From NCBI RefSeq assembly GCF_036370855.1, contig NC_088099.1:25449501-25513500 (forward strand): a stretch of DNA of 64,000 nt, given 5' to 3'. How positions within the stretch are numbered: the stretch's first letter is position 1; the number at the start of each line of letters is the position of its first letter. The position numbers were made by a program, and so were the translations under genes. The notes under the pieces were generated by a model. That model did not search any database and was not told where the DNA came from. It saw only the letters and a program-made list of their open reading frames with translations. Source of the DNA: Dromaius novaehollandiae. Its lineage: Eukaryota > Chordata > Aves > Casuariiformes > Dromaiidae. Positions 1 through 12,500 of the stretch are shown piece after piece.

Positions 1-370
1 CCAGGGGAAGCCGCGCCGGGGGGTCCTTGGCCGCGGCCGGGCCTGGGGGGCGGCTGCCCAGGCGGAGGGGCGGGCAAGCCAGGCGCCGCTGCCCGCGGGC
101 GGTGTCGCTGCAGCGGAGATGCCGGCGGAGCCCCGGCCCCGCCGCGCCGCGTCGCCCGCGTTGGTCCGCGTTCGCTGGGCACCTGCGCGCGGGCGGGAGG
201 CCGTGGCGGCGGCAGGGCCGGGGCCGGGCTGAGCGGTGGGGCCCTCCCGCAGCGCCCGCCGCCGGCAGCCCGCGGGGCTTCGCCTTGCCCCGGAGCGAGC
301 TTCGGCCCCGGCGTTGGTGTGCAGCCCCCGGTGTCGGCAAGGAGCTTTTAAACGCAGGGGCGTAGCCATC
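1..370 (+). promoter_or_regulatory. STEAP2: CpG island, likely STEAP2 promoter / first non-coding exon region
   Basis: The first ~370 bases are extremely G+C- and CpG-rich, then composition drops abruptly to AT-rich. The first STEAP2 coding exon has a splice acceptor in front of it, so at least one non-coding exon must lie upstream, and this island is the only promoter-like sequence before it. I cannot fix the transcription start or the donor. A consensus GTGAGT sits at 865-870, but nothing proves it is used. A 112-codon open frame at 27-365 is Arg/Ala/Gly/Pro-rich, as expected of an uninterrupted CpG island, and is not called as a gene. Confidence 0.55.
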
Positions 371-839
371 GGACGCGATGTTTAAATTAATTAGCAACAT
401 GTTCGGGGACTGCCAGGCTTTCTTAGTTCTCCTTCGGTAATTACTCTTTAAGGGCAAGTTTTTGCCGTTGTGTCCCCTCCTGGGTGATGTAGCTGGATAA
501 TGTTTCCTTAGCTTGTCTAAGGGCACTGTCAAAAGCCTTGCAAACGTCAAATTTATATCACTCCCACCTTTTCCTGTATCCATTAGGCCAGTTTTGTCGT
601 CAAAGATTGGTTTTGTTACAGGCTGTTCCTGAACAACCCGTATTAGCTACTTATCATGTGCTTGCCAGCTGAGCATTCACAGATCGACTGCTTAATAATT
701 TGTTGCAGCATCTTTTCAGGGGCTGAAGTCAGCTAACAAGTCTCGGCTTCCCTCAGCCCCCCGCCTCCCCTCTTTCGGGAATATGTGCTAGTCTGCCTCT
801 CCTAGCCTCTCCGAGGTCGCAGACATCACTTCAGTCCCT
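371..839. other. Non-coding, downstream flank of CpG island
   Basis: AT-rich sequence between the CpG island and an old CR1 copy. No recognisable gene, RNA or repeat. It probably belongs to the first exon or first intron of STEAP2. Confidence 0.4.
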
Positions 840-2480
840 TCTGTAACCATCAAGGGTGGATTTCGTGAGTGCCTGCTGACTTAAAAAAATCTTTATCTTA
901 TCTTTATCTTTTACTCTTTAACTTATGTCTTTCTACTCTGACCTGACCTTCTGTCTCCCTGTAAAATGAATTTCATTAAATATCTAGTCACAATTAACCT
1001 TTCTGCTAAAGGTTGAAGTAGAGAAGGCATTTAATACTTTCAGCCTATTTTTGTATCACCTGTGATTTGTTCCTTTTTCCTCTTAAGTAATGAACCTTGT
1101 CCTGCCCTTTCTTTTTAGGGTATTGGTAGAACCTTTGCTTGTTATCCTTTATGTCCTTTACTAGTTGTAACTCATTTTTGTGCCTCCACTATTCTGATTG
1201 TATCCCTACATGGTAGCAGTGTCTCACTTGCTCATCCTTAGCTGCCTGCCCTTTTTTACTTTTTGTGTGATTTTTTTTTTCCAGATCATTAAAGCACTCC
1301 TGATGCAGTTATAGCAGTCTTACACACTCTCTCTCCTGAATTGCCATTGTGCATTTAATACAGCACCTTCCAGCTTTCCCAAATTCTTCTGTCTCTTGGA
1401 CTATTTGCCTAAGAATCATGCCTACCTTTCCCTGATGTTGTTTTTGAAGTCCATTAGTTTTATTCTGTTCTTCACACTCTACTTTCCTTAGAACAGGCAG
1501 TGAGGACCTCTGGCTAGTGGGCCAAATTCAGTTCACCACAGCAATTCATCATATTCTACTCCTTGATGCCCCCTTTCCTAAGGATCTTTCAGACAAAAAC
1601 TTAAAGTACGCTGAGGTATGGTTTATTGATACTGGTAGCCCTTTTCCTCATGGAACTCCCCTTTCTATCCCAAAGTTTTGCAGGACCTTCATATCACATG
1701 GCATGAACTGAAATGTGCCTCTGTAGTCACACGGCAGATGCATACGTATTCTGTTGTACCCACTTGATGTATATTTCTTATCTGATGAAAATGCAGCCAT
1801 TTTCATTGTGTTCCTGGATGTGCCCAAATCATGGTACAGGAAATGCTAGTATTTTGCTTGTGTGTTGGATGTCCTTTTGGTCATGTGGTAAGAAAGAAGT
1901 TGATGTTTTTTCAGTGTATGCATAAAAGTCTATATTGTCTGCCTCCACCAAAAAGAATCTTTTCTTAGGGTACTGATTTTGTGGTTACTTTCACATTGTT
2001 TTCCATCTTTAGAGTCCTAATCCAATTTCAGTGAGTTCCTTCCTTCTAGTCAGAACTGAAATGTAAAGCAGCCTCCTCCAATATCTGAAGCACCAAGTTA
2101 CTCTCAACTGTGAGAAATTGTTTACCATACATACTGTATTTCTAGCTGTTGGCTGGGTAAAGTCGTCTACTAACCATTAGTTGCCATTATATCAGGATTA
2201 GCTCTTGGTAGGTTGTTCAGGAAGAGCTTCATCTAGCTCCTCCTTCTCATGTCATCTGCTGTTGATACCTCCCAAACGACATTCTGATGCTTTCTCTTTG
2301 TGCCTTCTCAATCAACTTGCCTTTCCTCATTGCTTCCTTAATTTCAGAGGTCATATAGACATTGTTGTTATATGATGCAGAACCACTTCCAGTTTCTCCC
2401 TTTCTGCCCTTCCTGGAGCAAGCTCCATCTTTCTATACCAGCATATTTATCCTATGGTTTGTTTCACCAGGTTGCCATAC
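840..2480 (-). mobile_element. Ancient degenerate CR1 LINE, endonuclease-to-RT-linker segment
   Basis: Read on the minus strand, fragments of CR1 ORF2 appear in the expected order. Near 2,400-2,340 is the block equivalent to the endonuclease stretch usually read as IGMEGYSLLRKDRQG, here eroded to AGIERWSLLQEGQKG. Near 2,170 is a degraded GDFN motif (VDDFTQP). Near 1,470 is an MDFK-type block. Near 1,180-1,060 is ELQLVKDIKDNKQRFYQY, equivalent to the linker before the reverse transcriptase. Stops and frameshifts are everywhere, so it is long dead. It lies in the presumed first intron of STEAP2. Boundaries are approximate. Confidence 0.6.
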
Positions 2481-3820
2481 TGATTAGGTCATAACTATAG
2501 TTTCATATGAAGACTTCCTTCCTGTTGGTTTTGGTTTTGTTTTGTTTTTTATGTCTAGCTGAGATATTCAGAAGGCTGCCTGGCTGTTTTTCTCTTTGCC
2601 CTTGATACAGCTTTCCTGCAGTTTTGTGTCCTCTCCTCTCCAAAGCTACAGCAGTATTTCTTTTAATTATCTGTGAGCCTTAGCCACTGCTCCTCTTTAA
2701 AGCCTCTGTTACTCCATTAGTGAATTCGAGTCCTAAAACTGTTTTCACTGTTACATGAAAACTATCTCTTCCTACCATTAACTTTTCATAGAATACTGTC
2801 CCATGTGTTTGCCTCCAGGATTTGTCTTCTCTGCCTGGTCTTTTCCCTCGACAGAAAATACTGTTCAGCATATTTGTGACCTATGTCCTTGAACCTTTAC
2901 CTTTGCATTCATAGTAAATCCTGATATGTCCAGGGTCAGACCTAGCAGCATCATTAGTGATCCGAGGAAAAGGCCTTGGCAGGCTTTCCTTGTCATCTTT
3001 GCCATTGGATCCATATGGGCAGCCCATTTCCCAGGCTGACAGGTGAGTATGTCGGATGGTTTTGTCTGCCTTCTTTCTTGGCCAATATATTTTTTTTTCT
3101 GCTCAGAACTGCTTAAGAGTACTTGGAACTTACAAGGAAGCAGACATGGATGGGGAAAAAAGCCTTCCAAACCATCCAAGCCATTCCGCTCACGGACCTG
3201 CTTTCTGAGTATTTCTGTCAACAATTAGCTCTTAGTGTCTTAATTTGCCATGTACAGGCAAGCTACCTTCCCAGCCCGTCCAGACCAGGACCTCAGCAGA
3301 GTTCCTCTACAGCAAGGATGCTGTCCAGGCAGAGTCCTCCACGTATGAGCAGAAGGGAAGAGCTAGGAGCAGTGCTGGCAATTTGTTATTTTCCACATAT
3401 TTAAAAACTTTTTTTATAATGAACATTTTCCCTCTCTTCTGTTAGTTTCTCCCTTACAGTCAGATCTTTGTTAATGTCAACAAAACAGAAGAAATATTAG
3501 TTGACAGTGTCCACTCTGTTATCAGACATCTTGCAGAACAGAAATTTAGGATTTGCCATGCAAGATGATATCATAAGACCATTAAATATGGCAGACAGCC
3601 ACTCTCCCAGTAATGGTCACTGATATGACCAAAACCAAGACGTTGAAGAAATCAAGAATCATGCAACCAAAACAAGTGTCCCAATACTTTGTTTCTATGC
3701 TCATAGGGCATAGGGAGATTACTACTTTGATCCCTATGGATGAGAAACTGATCAATGAAAACAATTCAGTGACTTGTGAGATAAGCAGTCATTCTTCTGG
3801 GGTAATGAGAAAGGCTGTTT

Positions 3821-3893
3821 AAAAAAAACAAAAAAAAAACAAAAAAAAACAAAAAAAAACCAAAAAAAACCCCAAAAACCCAAAGATCCATCT
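3821..3893 (+). repeat. A-rich low-complexity (A8-9 C)n run
   Basis: Repeated blocks of eight or nine A separated by single C, grading into AAAACCC-type units. It may be the decayed tail of a retroposon, but no retroposon body is recognisable beside it. Confidence 0.85.
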
Positions 3894-5329
3894 AACTACT
3901 TGCCTGACTATGAGTAGAAACGATTTGAATATTGACTAAGAAAGTTTAAAAAGTAGATATTCTCTTCCAGACTTCCAAAATCAGCTACAGTGGCACCCAA
4001 GAAAAGAATTCAAGGAACGTAACAGTCCAGAAAGTGTTCAGTGTATATGCCACACAACACTGTTTCAGTGTGGTATTCCTGATGCTTTGTGCTTGGGAGC
4101 ATTGCCTTAAAGATATCAAGCTCTTTTGGTTTTCCTGCTGTGTTTCAATTGGTAATTGTCAAAGCATCTTATAGGGCAGTCTCTGAAGCTTCTAATCCTG
4201 GTATAACCTCTGTTACAGACCTTCATTTGTCACATACACGTTTCCTATCATAATAATAGGATACCATAGGAATAACCTGCATAAGCTTGTAATGTAATCT
4301 AGCTACCATGAACTCACTGTCCATATAACAGTAACAAACCGGTTATATCTATCCTCTAATATTTTCTGCAGTTACCTAGTTTTCCAGATGTGTTTATTCT
4401 CATTATTCCATTGACCAATAGCTTCAGGAGCACAAGGTTATCTTCTGGTCCAATATTCTGGTATAGCTGAAGATGGGGAATGGGAGAAGATGGAAAAATT
4501 ATTCAGAGAAGCTGTAAGTGTGTACTTATTCACAAGTCCACTTTCATTATTACATTAAGAAGTGGAAAGAAAGGAAAGTAGAGAAATGAAGAATTCCAGC
4601 CAAGAAATCAGAATGCCACACTTGATATTACAAGAAAAGCTTTTCCTCCTTTTTCCCTGCCTCGTGAATGTAGCTTTACTTTGTTAGCTCTTGTACCTGA
4701 ACGTGAATACACAAGCAATGCATCTTATTCAGCCTATTCTGTGCAACTTACATTATATATTTTATGCTGTCATACAAAGATCTAAGAAGTAAAGAAAAGC
4801 TTGTATATACTGTGAAACACAAATTAGCACTGCTTCTCTGCCTAAGCACAGTTTAATATACTACCATTTTGTATCTGCAGGGTGGAATTCTTTATCCAGC
4901 TTAGCTGGGAAGAGAGCTGGGTAGATTCTGCTTTTACTTAGACAAACTTCCCAAGTGTTTTTCTAATTAGAATTGTTTCCAACTTTTACAGTTTATATTT
5001 ACAGTGTAAGCTTTTTTGAGGTAAGCATCAGAATGTTATGTTCATACAATGCTTGTCACAACATGCTTTTTCTGCAACAGGAGCTCAGAGAGACTACATT
5101 AATACAAATATTTAACAATGTATGTCCTGTTAATGGAAAAGAAAATAGGAACAGAATTGGGATTTCCAGATTCCACCCTTTTGTCTTTCATATAAGGTTT
5201 ATTATGTTCCCTGGAGAAAGTTCAGATAGTATAGTCCTGAAAACAGCCATGAGATCCATCATGGCAAATCAACAGACATAACCAAAATAATCACACATAT
5301 ACATGCAAGATTTTTTACATGCTGCTCTC

Positions 5330-5460
5330 ATTACAGTCCTCTTTTAAAACTGAAAAGAATCACCATCTCAATTTTATAGACAGGATAGCTGAGGTACAGT
5401 ACAGCTAAGATCAAGATTTCACACCTAAATCCCTCTAAAACAGATATCTATCACTGACAG
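5330..5460 (-). repeat. Possible MIR/CORE-SINE fragment
   Basis: The stretch around TTTTATAGACAGGATAGCTG followed by AGGTACAGTACAGCTAAGAT resembles the 'cattttacagatggggaaactgaggcacag' core of MIR-family SINEs in antisense. Divergence is high and the call rests on visual similarity only. Confidence 0.35.
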
Positions 5461-5692
5461 TTTGGTGCCTGTGTATAATAAATGTATTCTTCAGAAAGGA
5501 TGTCAAAAGAGTTGCTTCTTATTTGACAGATCATATTGTATGTGAAGACAAAATCTAAGTTCTTGCCCTTCAGTGCTCCCCTTCTCTTCCCCTTTGTTTA
5601 TTAATCACTGACTTCCTTGCTGTCTCCACACAGACTCTTCAGAGACACTAAATCCTTCTGCAGTATACATTTTTTTTTCAATCGGGAGCAGC

Positions 5693-5743
5693 ATGCCTCA
5701 TTGATTTGCTGATTTGCCTTTCTATGCCTCATTGATTTGCTGA
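5693..5743 (+). repeat. Short direct duplication (20-bp identical block, 31-bp period)
   Basis: The block ATGCCTCATTGATTTGCTGA occurs at 5693-5712 and again at 5724-5743. It looks like a simple tandem duplication in the STEAP2 intron. Confidence 0.9.
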
Positions 5744-6088
5744 CTTTAGTTCAAGTGTCTTTGAAAATATATTGACTGCCCTAGGTATACATATACTATT
5801 TTTTTTAACTTTTCACTCCATTCTTATGTAACTGTATCACTGAAGTGCATGAGGTATTTTGTGTTTTTGTTTGTATTAGTGACAGATTACAAGACCAAAT
5901 TGATTTGTGCATAGTTTATAAAGGTGAAAACAGAACACCATAGGAATTAGGATCACTGATTTTGCTCCCAGAGGTGTTTATGATTTCTGATGTCTTGTAA
6001 AATGTATTATGCTGCATTTTTCCTTCTGTTGCTTTCTCTTTTTTTTTTTTTCCAGAAGAAATCATTGTAGGTTTGGTGCGTTGGAAGT

Positions 6089-6580
6089 ATGGAATCAATC
6101 TCTATGATGGGAAGTCCTAAGAACCACAATGAAACTTTTTTACCAAATGTTGCCAATGGCATCAAGGATGCCAGTAAGATCACAATAGGTATCATTGGAA
6201 GTGGAGACTTTGCCAAGTCATTGACCATTAGGCTCATCAGATGTGGGTACCACGTGGTTGTGGGAAGCAGAAACCCTAAGCTTGCTGCTGAGTTCTTTCC
6301 CCATGTGGTTGATGTCACTCATCACGAAGATGCAGTAGCAAAAACAAACATCATTTTCATAGCCATACACAGAGAACATTATGCCTCTTTGTGGGACCTC
6401 AAGCATTTACTTGTTGGTAAAATTCTGATTGACGTCAGCAACAATACAAGAGTAGACCAGTATCCAGACTCCAATGCAGAGTACTTGGCATCGCTTTTCC
6501 CAGATTCCCTGATTGTCAAAGGATTCAATGTCATTTCAGCTTGGTCATTGCAATTAGGACCAAAGGATGCCAGCAGACAG
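6089..6580 (+). CDS. STEAP2: STEAP2 coding exon 1 (aa 1-164)
   Basis: The exon opens at 6056 after a long T-run and CAG acceptor, with 33 nt of leader before the ATG. It encodes the NADPH-binding Rossmann domain up to KDASRQ and ends with a GTAAAT donor at 6581. The continuation of the open frame past 6580 is intron. Confidence 0.96.
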
Positions 6581-9500
6581 GTAAATGTTGTATTTGTATT
6601 CATTTGATTTCATTATAAGATGAAAACGACAGGAACTGACTGGTGTAAGCAGCCAGAACTTGTGGGATTCACCTTGCTTGACTTGATCTATCAAAAATGT
6701 TGGGTCTTTAGTCTAGTCTAAGTTTTAGTAGTCAGCAAAACTTTCAGAATTCAGTTCACCTGTAGTGAGACATGTAGAGTAAGTGGCCCAAATTGTCCTC
6801 TGGGATGCCTGTCTTTGAAGATTGTAGAGGAAATGTAGAAGTACTAGGTTAGACTAGACACCTGACAATCAGATGACTATAGTTAGAGGAGATGAGTAGG
6901 GTTTTAATGTTTTCTGTAGGAAATATGTTAATTTGTATTCATAAGCTCTAAACAAGGATGGAGGCAGTTTTTCCTATATATTTAGGCGTTGATTGATATG
7001 GTTGAAACTGTTGAAAGAGATGCACAGAGATCTGAGATCCTAATGCCGGGTCTTGGGAAGTAAGCATTTTTTAAAAAAAATGCTTGCATTCAATGCAAGT
7101 AACAGCAAAGAGAATGAAAGACACTATTTAGGTTTTATAATACCCCAAGATATAATAAATATGAAGAAACAGAAGGAAGCACATATGTTTCTAAGTGATC
7201 ATTCATCTGATCCAGGACTGCTTGGGAACATCATGTTCAAATGCCTTCCCAGTATATCCTCAAAATCCAACCTGTGTATGGAAAAAGCATCTTTGTTTTT
7301 CATGCTTTGCTGGAGTGGTCCAAAGGATTTAAGCCTATGCAGGAACCCAGTCCTTCTCACCTTTAGAATGTGCATGAGAAAATATAACATGACTCCTGCA
7401 GACTAAATTGAGTTTTCTGGCACATCAGGCGGATTTTAAATGGAATGCATTTGATTAGCATAATTATAAAATTATATATATATATATAAAATAAAATTAT
7501 TAATTAGCCTAATTATAAAAATAACCCCACTGCACTATTTTTAACCCCTTTCAGCATAGCACTGCACTATAAGTAATTGACTTCCATGAAAGCTGATCAG
7601 GTATGCTCTAATGAAGATGATCAGAAACCAGTGATGGGCGCACTACCCCAATGCAGATTTTAAAGGGAGCTGAAAGTACTTTGTAGCAGTGCATTTCTTT
7701 CACTATATAATGAACTAATCTTTAGAAGAAGTTCTTATTTGTCTGCTGGTTTTGTTTCGTTTTTGTTTTCTGCTAAACAGATTCTGTTCTTGTGGAAATC
7801 TGGATTGTGAAGTGAAGCTAAGATTATTATACAAAGAGGTCACATAGTTCTCTGCTTTGTGTTCTGTTGATGCTATAACTGTTTTAGAGTCATCAGGCAA
7901 GATTCCTGTCTCTTTGAGAGACTCCTGTACTTCATGGGTTCATTTTTTTGTTTCCATTTCTCATCTTGGTGATATAATTTGTGGTAACAATGTATAGTTT
8001 CAGCTGTAGTGCTGTGGTTTGGTCCTCTGAAGTTTTTTTTATCTTTAAGTCTATTTCTCTGACTGCAAACAATTTGCTTGACTTTCCCAACAGGTCTATA
8101 TATGCAGTAACAATGTTCCAGCTCGCCATCAAGTTATTGAGCTTGCCCGGCAGCTCAGCTTTATTCCTATTGATTTGGGGGCACTGTCATCTTCAAGGGA
8201 GATTGAAAATTTACCTCTGCGACTGTTCACGCTGTGGAAGGGACCTGTAGTGATGGCCATTAGCCTGTCAACATTTTTCTTCATCTACTCCTTCATCAGA
8301 GATGTAATCCATCCATATGTGAGAAATCAGCAGAGTGACTTTTACAAGATCCCCATTGAGATTGTGAACAAGACTTTACCGATTGTTGCTATCACTTTAC
8401 TCTCTCTAGTATATTTATCAGGACTTATTGCAGCTGCTTATCAGCTTTACTATGGTACTAAGTATAGGCGATTTCCACCTTGGCTGGAGAGCTGGCTGCA
8501 ATGTCGAAAGCAGCTTGGACTGCTCAGCTTTTTCTTTGCAACAGTTCATGTGGCATACAGCCTCTGCTTACCCATGAGGAGATCAGAGCGATACTTGTTC
8601 CTCAATATGGCATATCAGCAAGTAAGTGGATCTGTACTTGTTTAGTTAACAAAAGCCAAAAATGCGTTGGTTGTATTCATGTGACTCATGAACACTATGT
8701 TTAGGGTTATCTTATGCATAGCTAGTGTTTAGTAAGAAGGAACAAGAAAAGAAACATCTCTGCATTGTGCTTGCCTCAGGCAGAGCACGCTGTAGTCAAG
8801 TTTGGTAAGAGAAATCAAGGAGGTGCTCTACTTAAATTCCTGGTAGAAATATACAGAAATAGAATGTAGCATAGATAAGAAAAGACAACATGAGAGGAAA
8901 CATCTGACTTTCTTAGGTGTTTTCCTCTCTATGTATTCTTAAGATATGAGGGATATATATATATCATCAATGTATTATGTCATATGATATCATACTATTG
9001 TATTGTGTCGTAAGTGTCAAGAACAAGTGTGAAAAAGTGGTAAGGATAGATAATGTGCATAGATACACCTGTGTTTAAGAAATAAAAATTCTGTTACTCC
9101 AACTTTTCAGACCAGTGGTAAAAATATTTTTATTCATTAGAAATTCTGTGAATGTCGTCTATTACAGCAACGGACATTGACTCATAGTTCCCGGGAGCAG
9201 TTGGTCTTGCATAATGCTGAAATAATCTCCAGCAAAGCTATCCTCATGTAGAGAAGGGTCTGCTGCTCTTCTCTGTCAGTGAGATAGCTTATTGTCATCT
9301 TTAAAGTGACAGAAAAGGAGCATTGCCACTCAGCATAAAAAAATTTGCAGGAAAGAGATGGAACGGGAAAAAAGCAGACTAGGGAAGTCAACTTAATAAT
9401 GGAACAAATTAAAGGGGATTGGGTGCAGAAACTCTAAAAGAAGGAATAGCGTGAAAAAATGAACTTAAAAGAAAGGCAGAGAGAGCAAAACTGTAAAAGA

Positions 9501-12500
9501 CAGACAGCTAGGAACTGTAGTTGTTCATACTTAGTATTAGCAGAGGACCTGCTGATTCTTTTATTAAGACATGATCGTGTTTTAATAATGTTATAAAAAT
9601 CTGACTTGCTAATATTTGTAGTGAGCCACTTTCAAGAGCTGTCATAGTCCACCCAAAAATCAAAAAAATAATTGAATAACGAAGCATCTTAACTGCTAAG
9701 GTCCTGAGTTTGTTTCTTCTCTTGCAAAGCTCTTCAGGCAGAACAATCTTAGAAGTATCTGATGTCAACAATGAAAGAGACAAAGTAACTTGCCTTCAGC
9801 GCAGGGACCTGAAGCAATAACAGGAAATGATGAAAAGCTATTTCTAAATGTAACAAATTAAAAACAAATTGCAGATTTACCCAGTTTATGATGTACAATA
9901 TAAGTTGCTAAGGTCTGAAAAACACAGCTACTTTTCTACAATATATAGGAACATGCAGATGTTTAACATATTTTTAATCTACCAAGAGCTAATACCAGCT
10001 GCAGGGAAATAGTTATTTTTCTCCAAGATGTGAGGAAATCTCCGAAATATTTGACCCCATTTTATATTTGTCCTACAACTGTAAGCTTTTACTCAGCTAA
10101 ATAACTTGTTGATATTTTTAATATTCTGGAGAATAAAGGACTTCCTTTCTGCTTCTTCCTCAGGTTCATGCAAATGTTGAAAATTCTTGGAACGAGGAAG
10201 AAGTGTGGCGAATTGAAATGTATATCTCCTTTGGAATAATGAGTCTTGGATTGCTTTCTTTGCTGGCAGTAACTTCAATCCCTTCAGTAAACAGTGCCTT
10301 AAACTGGAGGGAGTTCAGTTTTATTCAGGTGTGTTACTTTAAAAAAAATTCTTGCTAATAAGAATTCATTTTAGTAATTATTATTATGAAAAGCACTTCA
10401 TAACATGATGAGAGCTTGTTGGTTTCCCCCCTCCCCTGGTAAGTTAATAAAAACAACATCCTTACTCAGCAGATACATATCTGTGAATGCATATTAAGCA
10501 TTTCATGAATGATAGAACAGGAATTATCTGCTTTTTGCTCTTGTTGGTCTTAAAGAACCAACACAGCTAAGACCAAATGAGCACAAATCTATTCCTTTTC
10601 CATTGTTAGAATTCCTTGTTAAATTCAAATTAGATGAACATGGACTAACTCACTGAAGACAATGTAGCTCTGCTTATTAAAAGCAGAGACGGTCTTCTAG
10701 TCCTGGTATTCTTCTCACTGCCCTCCTTTTGCAGATAAATATCTACTACAGGCAGATGTAAACAGTATAAGTTACTGAGAAATATAGGCGGTGAAGGCTT
10801 TAATAATAAGTTAATATTTGCTTGCAAACAACACTGCCATTATTTTTAAGTAGCAGTCATTAATATGAAATGTCAGTAGAAATTAGTCTTGTGATAAAAT
10901 CCTGAAGTATATATGTGGGTGTCTGGGTGAGTTTTTTGTTTTTTGGGGATGGATTTTGGGCTCAGTACTCTAGTCTGAATTCAGTCTTATCTGATTAAGG
11001 GCTTTAAGACATACACACAGTAATGAAATTGCCTAGTTTTCAGTCCTGTCACTATTGACTAATTCCTACCTTCACAACACAGGCATTTGCTTCATGGTTC
11101 AGGGCTTGAGCTGGGTTTCATAATTTACAGCATTTTAAAGGGATAGAGAACACCAGTTTGGCTACAGCTGCCAGAGGTGTTCTGTCTGTGAAGTAATGTT
11201 TTGCCTTCTCTTAGAGTTTCTGTTGGTGGACGGCTCCAGTTATGCCTACCAAAACAATTTGCTGAAAAAACTTTTCAAATTGGTGTTCCCCTGACAGAAC
11301 TAGTTATTCTCACTCATTGTTTTGAGCCTTCACAGGGAGCAAATGAACATTTTGTGCTGTTACAATGTCCCTGCCACGCAGATCTCTCGGGGGGGGGGGG
11401 GGGGTGACTGTAGTACTGCTGCTGTGTGACCTAAAATCTTAGTGCAAATGGAAAAAATATATATTCACTCATGAATGAGGTGATGCCTTCATCCGTCTGT
11501 GAATTCCCTACACAAATAGTGCATTTATATCTTATTTTTCTTTACTCAAATTTCCAGATTTGGGCGATGTGTGATTTCGTCAAAAATGCCCTTGCAGACA
11601 GTTTATCATGTAATAGCTTGGATTTTGACTGTGCCATATTTACTGCAGTTATTTCCATTGTAATGAAAATCAACATAGTTCCAATTGTAAATATTTAGAA
11701 ACTTTAAGGAATCATCTCTCAGCATTTTAAGGAATTTAATTGGGAGCAAATTATTCTCTCTGGAGGTATGTCACAGCTGAAACTGCATCATGTACTAGAG
11801 AGAACTGGTAGAAGTATTTTACAGTTTTCCTCACTAAAGTGAAAGGAGCCTGCATTTCACTACAAGCTTCATTATCCCCAGTGTGCAGGTAGAACGGATA
11901 AAATATCATGATACTGGCTTTATTTTCCTTTACCTACTGAAATGTAATATGATGAAGTGGATTGAACTTAATTGTCTCAGTTGTCTTCTAAGTGAGGGGG
12001 ACAAGGAGTAGAACAATAATTGGTCAACTCAGTATTGCTTTTTTAGCCAGGGAAAGCAGCCAGTCTCCAGCTTTAGTCTGAATCTGAGAGGATTTGCCTA
12101 AATAATTCTTGAACTCCTGTTTTGCATCTTAGAAATGATGAGTCAGTATAATTATGGCACACTTGGCCAGTTTCTCACCTCAACGCTCCCCGCTTTGAGC
12201 ACAACATAGTATTGCTTGCTCATTTTAGTAAATACAGTTTAGAGTAGGCCAGATGGTTATTCTGCTCAAAGAGTTTTACCACTAAAACATACTTAATCTT
12301 GAGTCCTACTGGCAAAGTCTGAATTTAGGCTGAACAAAATAATTGTGAACATAAACAGTATAGACTACTTTCAAGACTTGTTCCAGTAGTACAAGCCTTG
12401 AGTGAAGCCCATCTCCCTCCACCTGCTCTGGTTTGAACAGACTTCTAGCCAGAATCCTACAGTGTATGACCTGTATTCTGTAGAGGAACCCTGGTTGTGA

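Larger units (their letters stand above)
2481..6055 (+). other. STEAP2: STEAP2 5' intron sequence
   Basis: Intronic sequence before the first coding exon. It holds an A-rich run, a short direct duplication and a possible MIR-like fragment, listed separately. I see no conserved reading frame here; the short open frames are unrelated to known domains. The polypyrimidine tract and acceptor that close it end at 6055. Confidence 0.5.

Noticed and set aside
27..365. 112-codon open frame at the window start
   Set aside because: Same composition artefact in the first CpG island; no conserved sequence.
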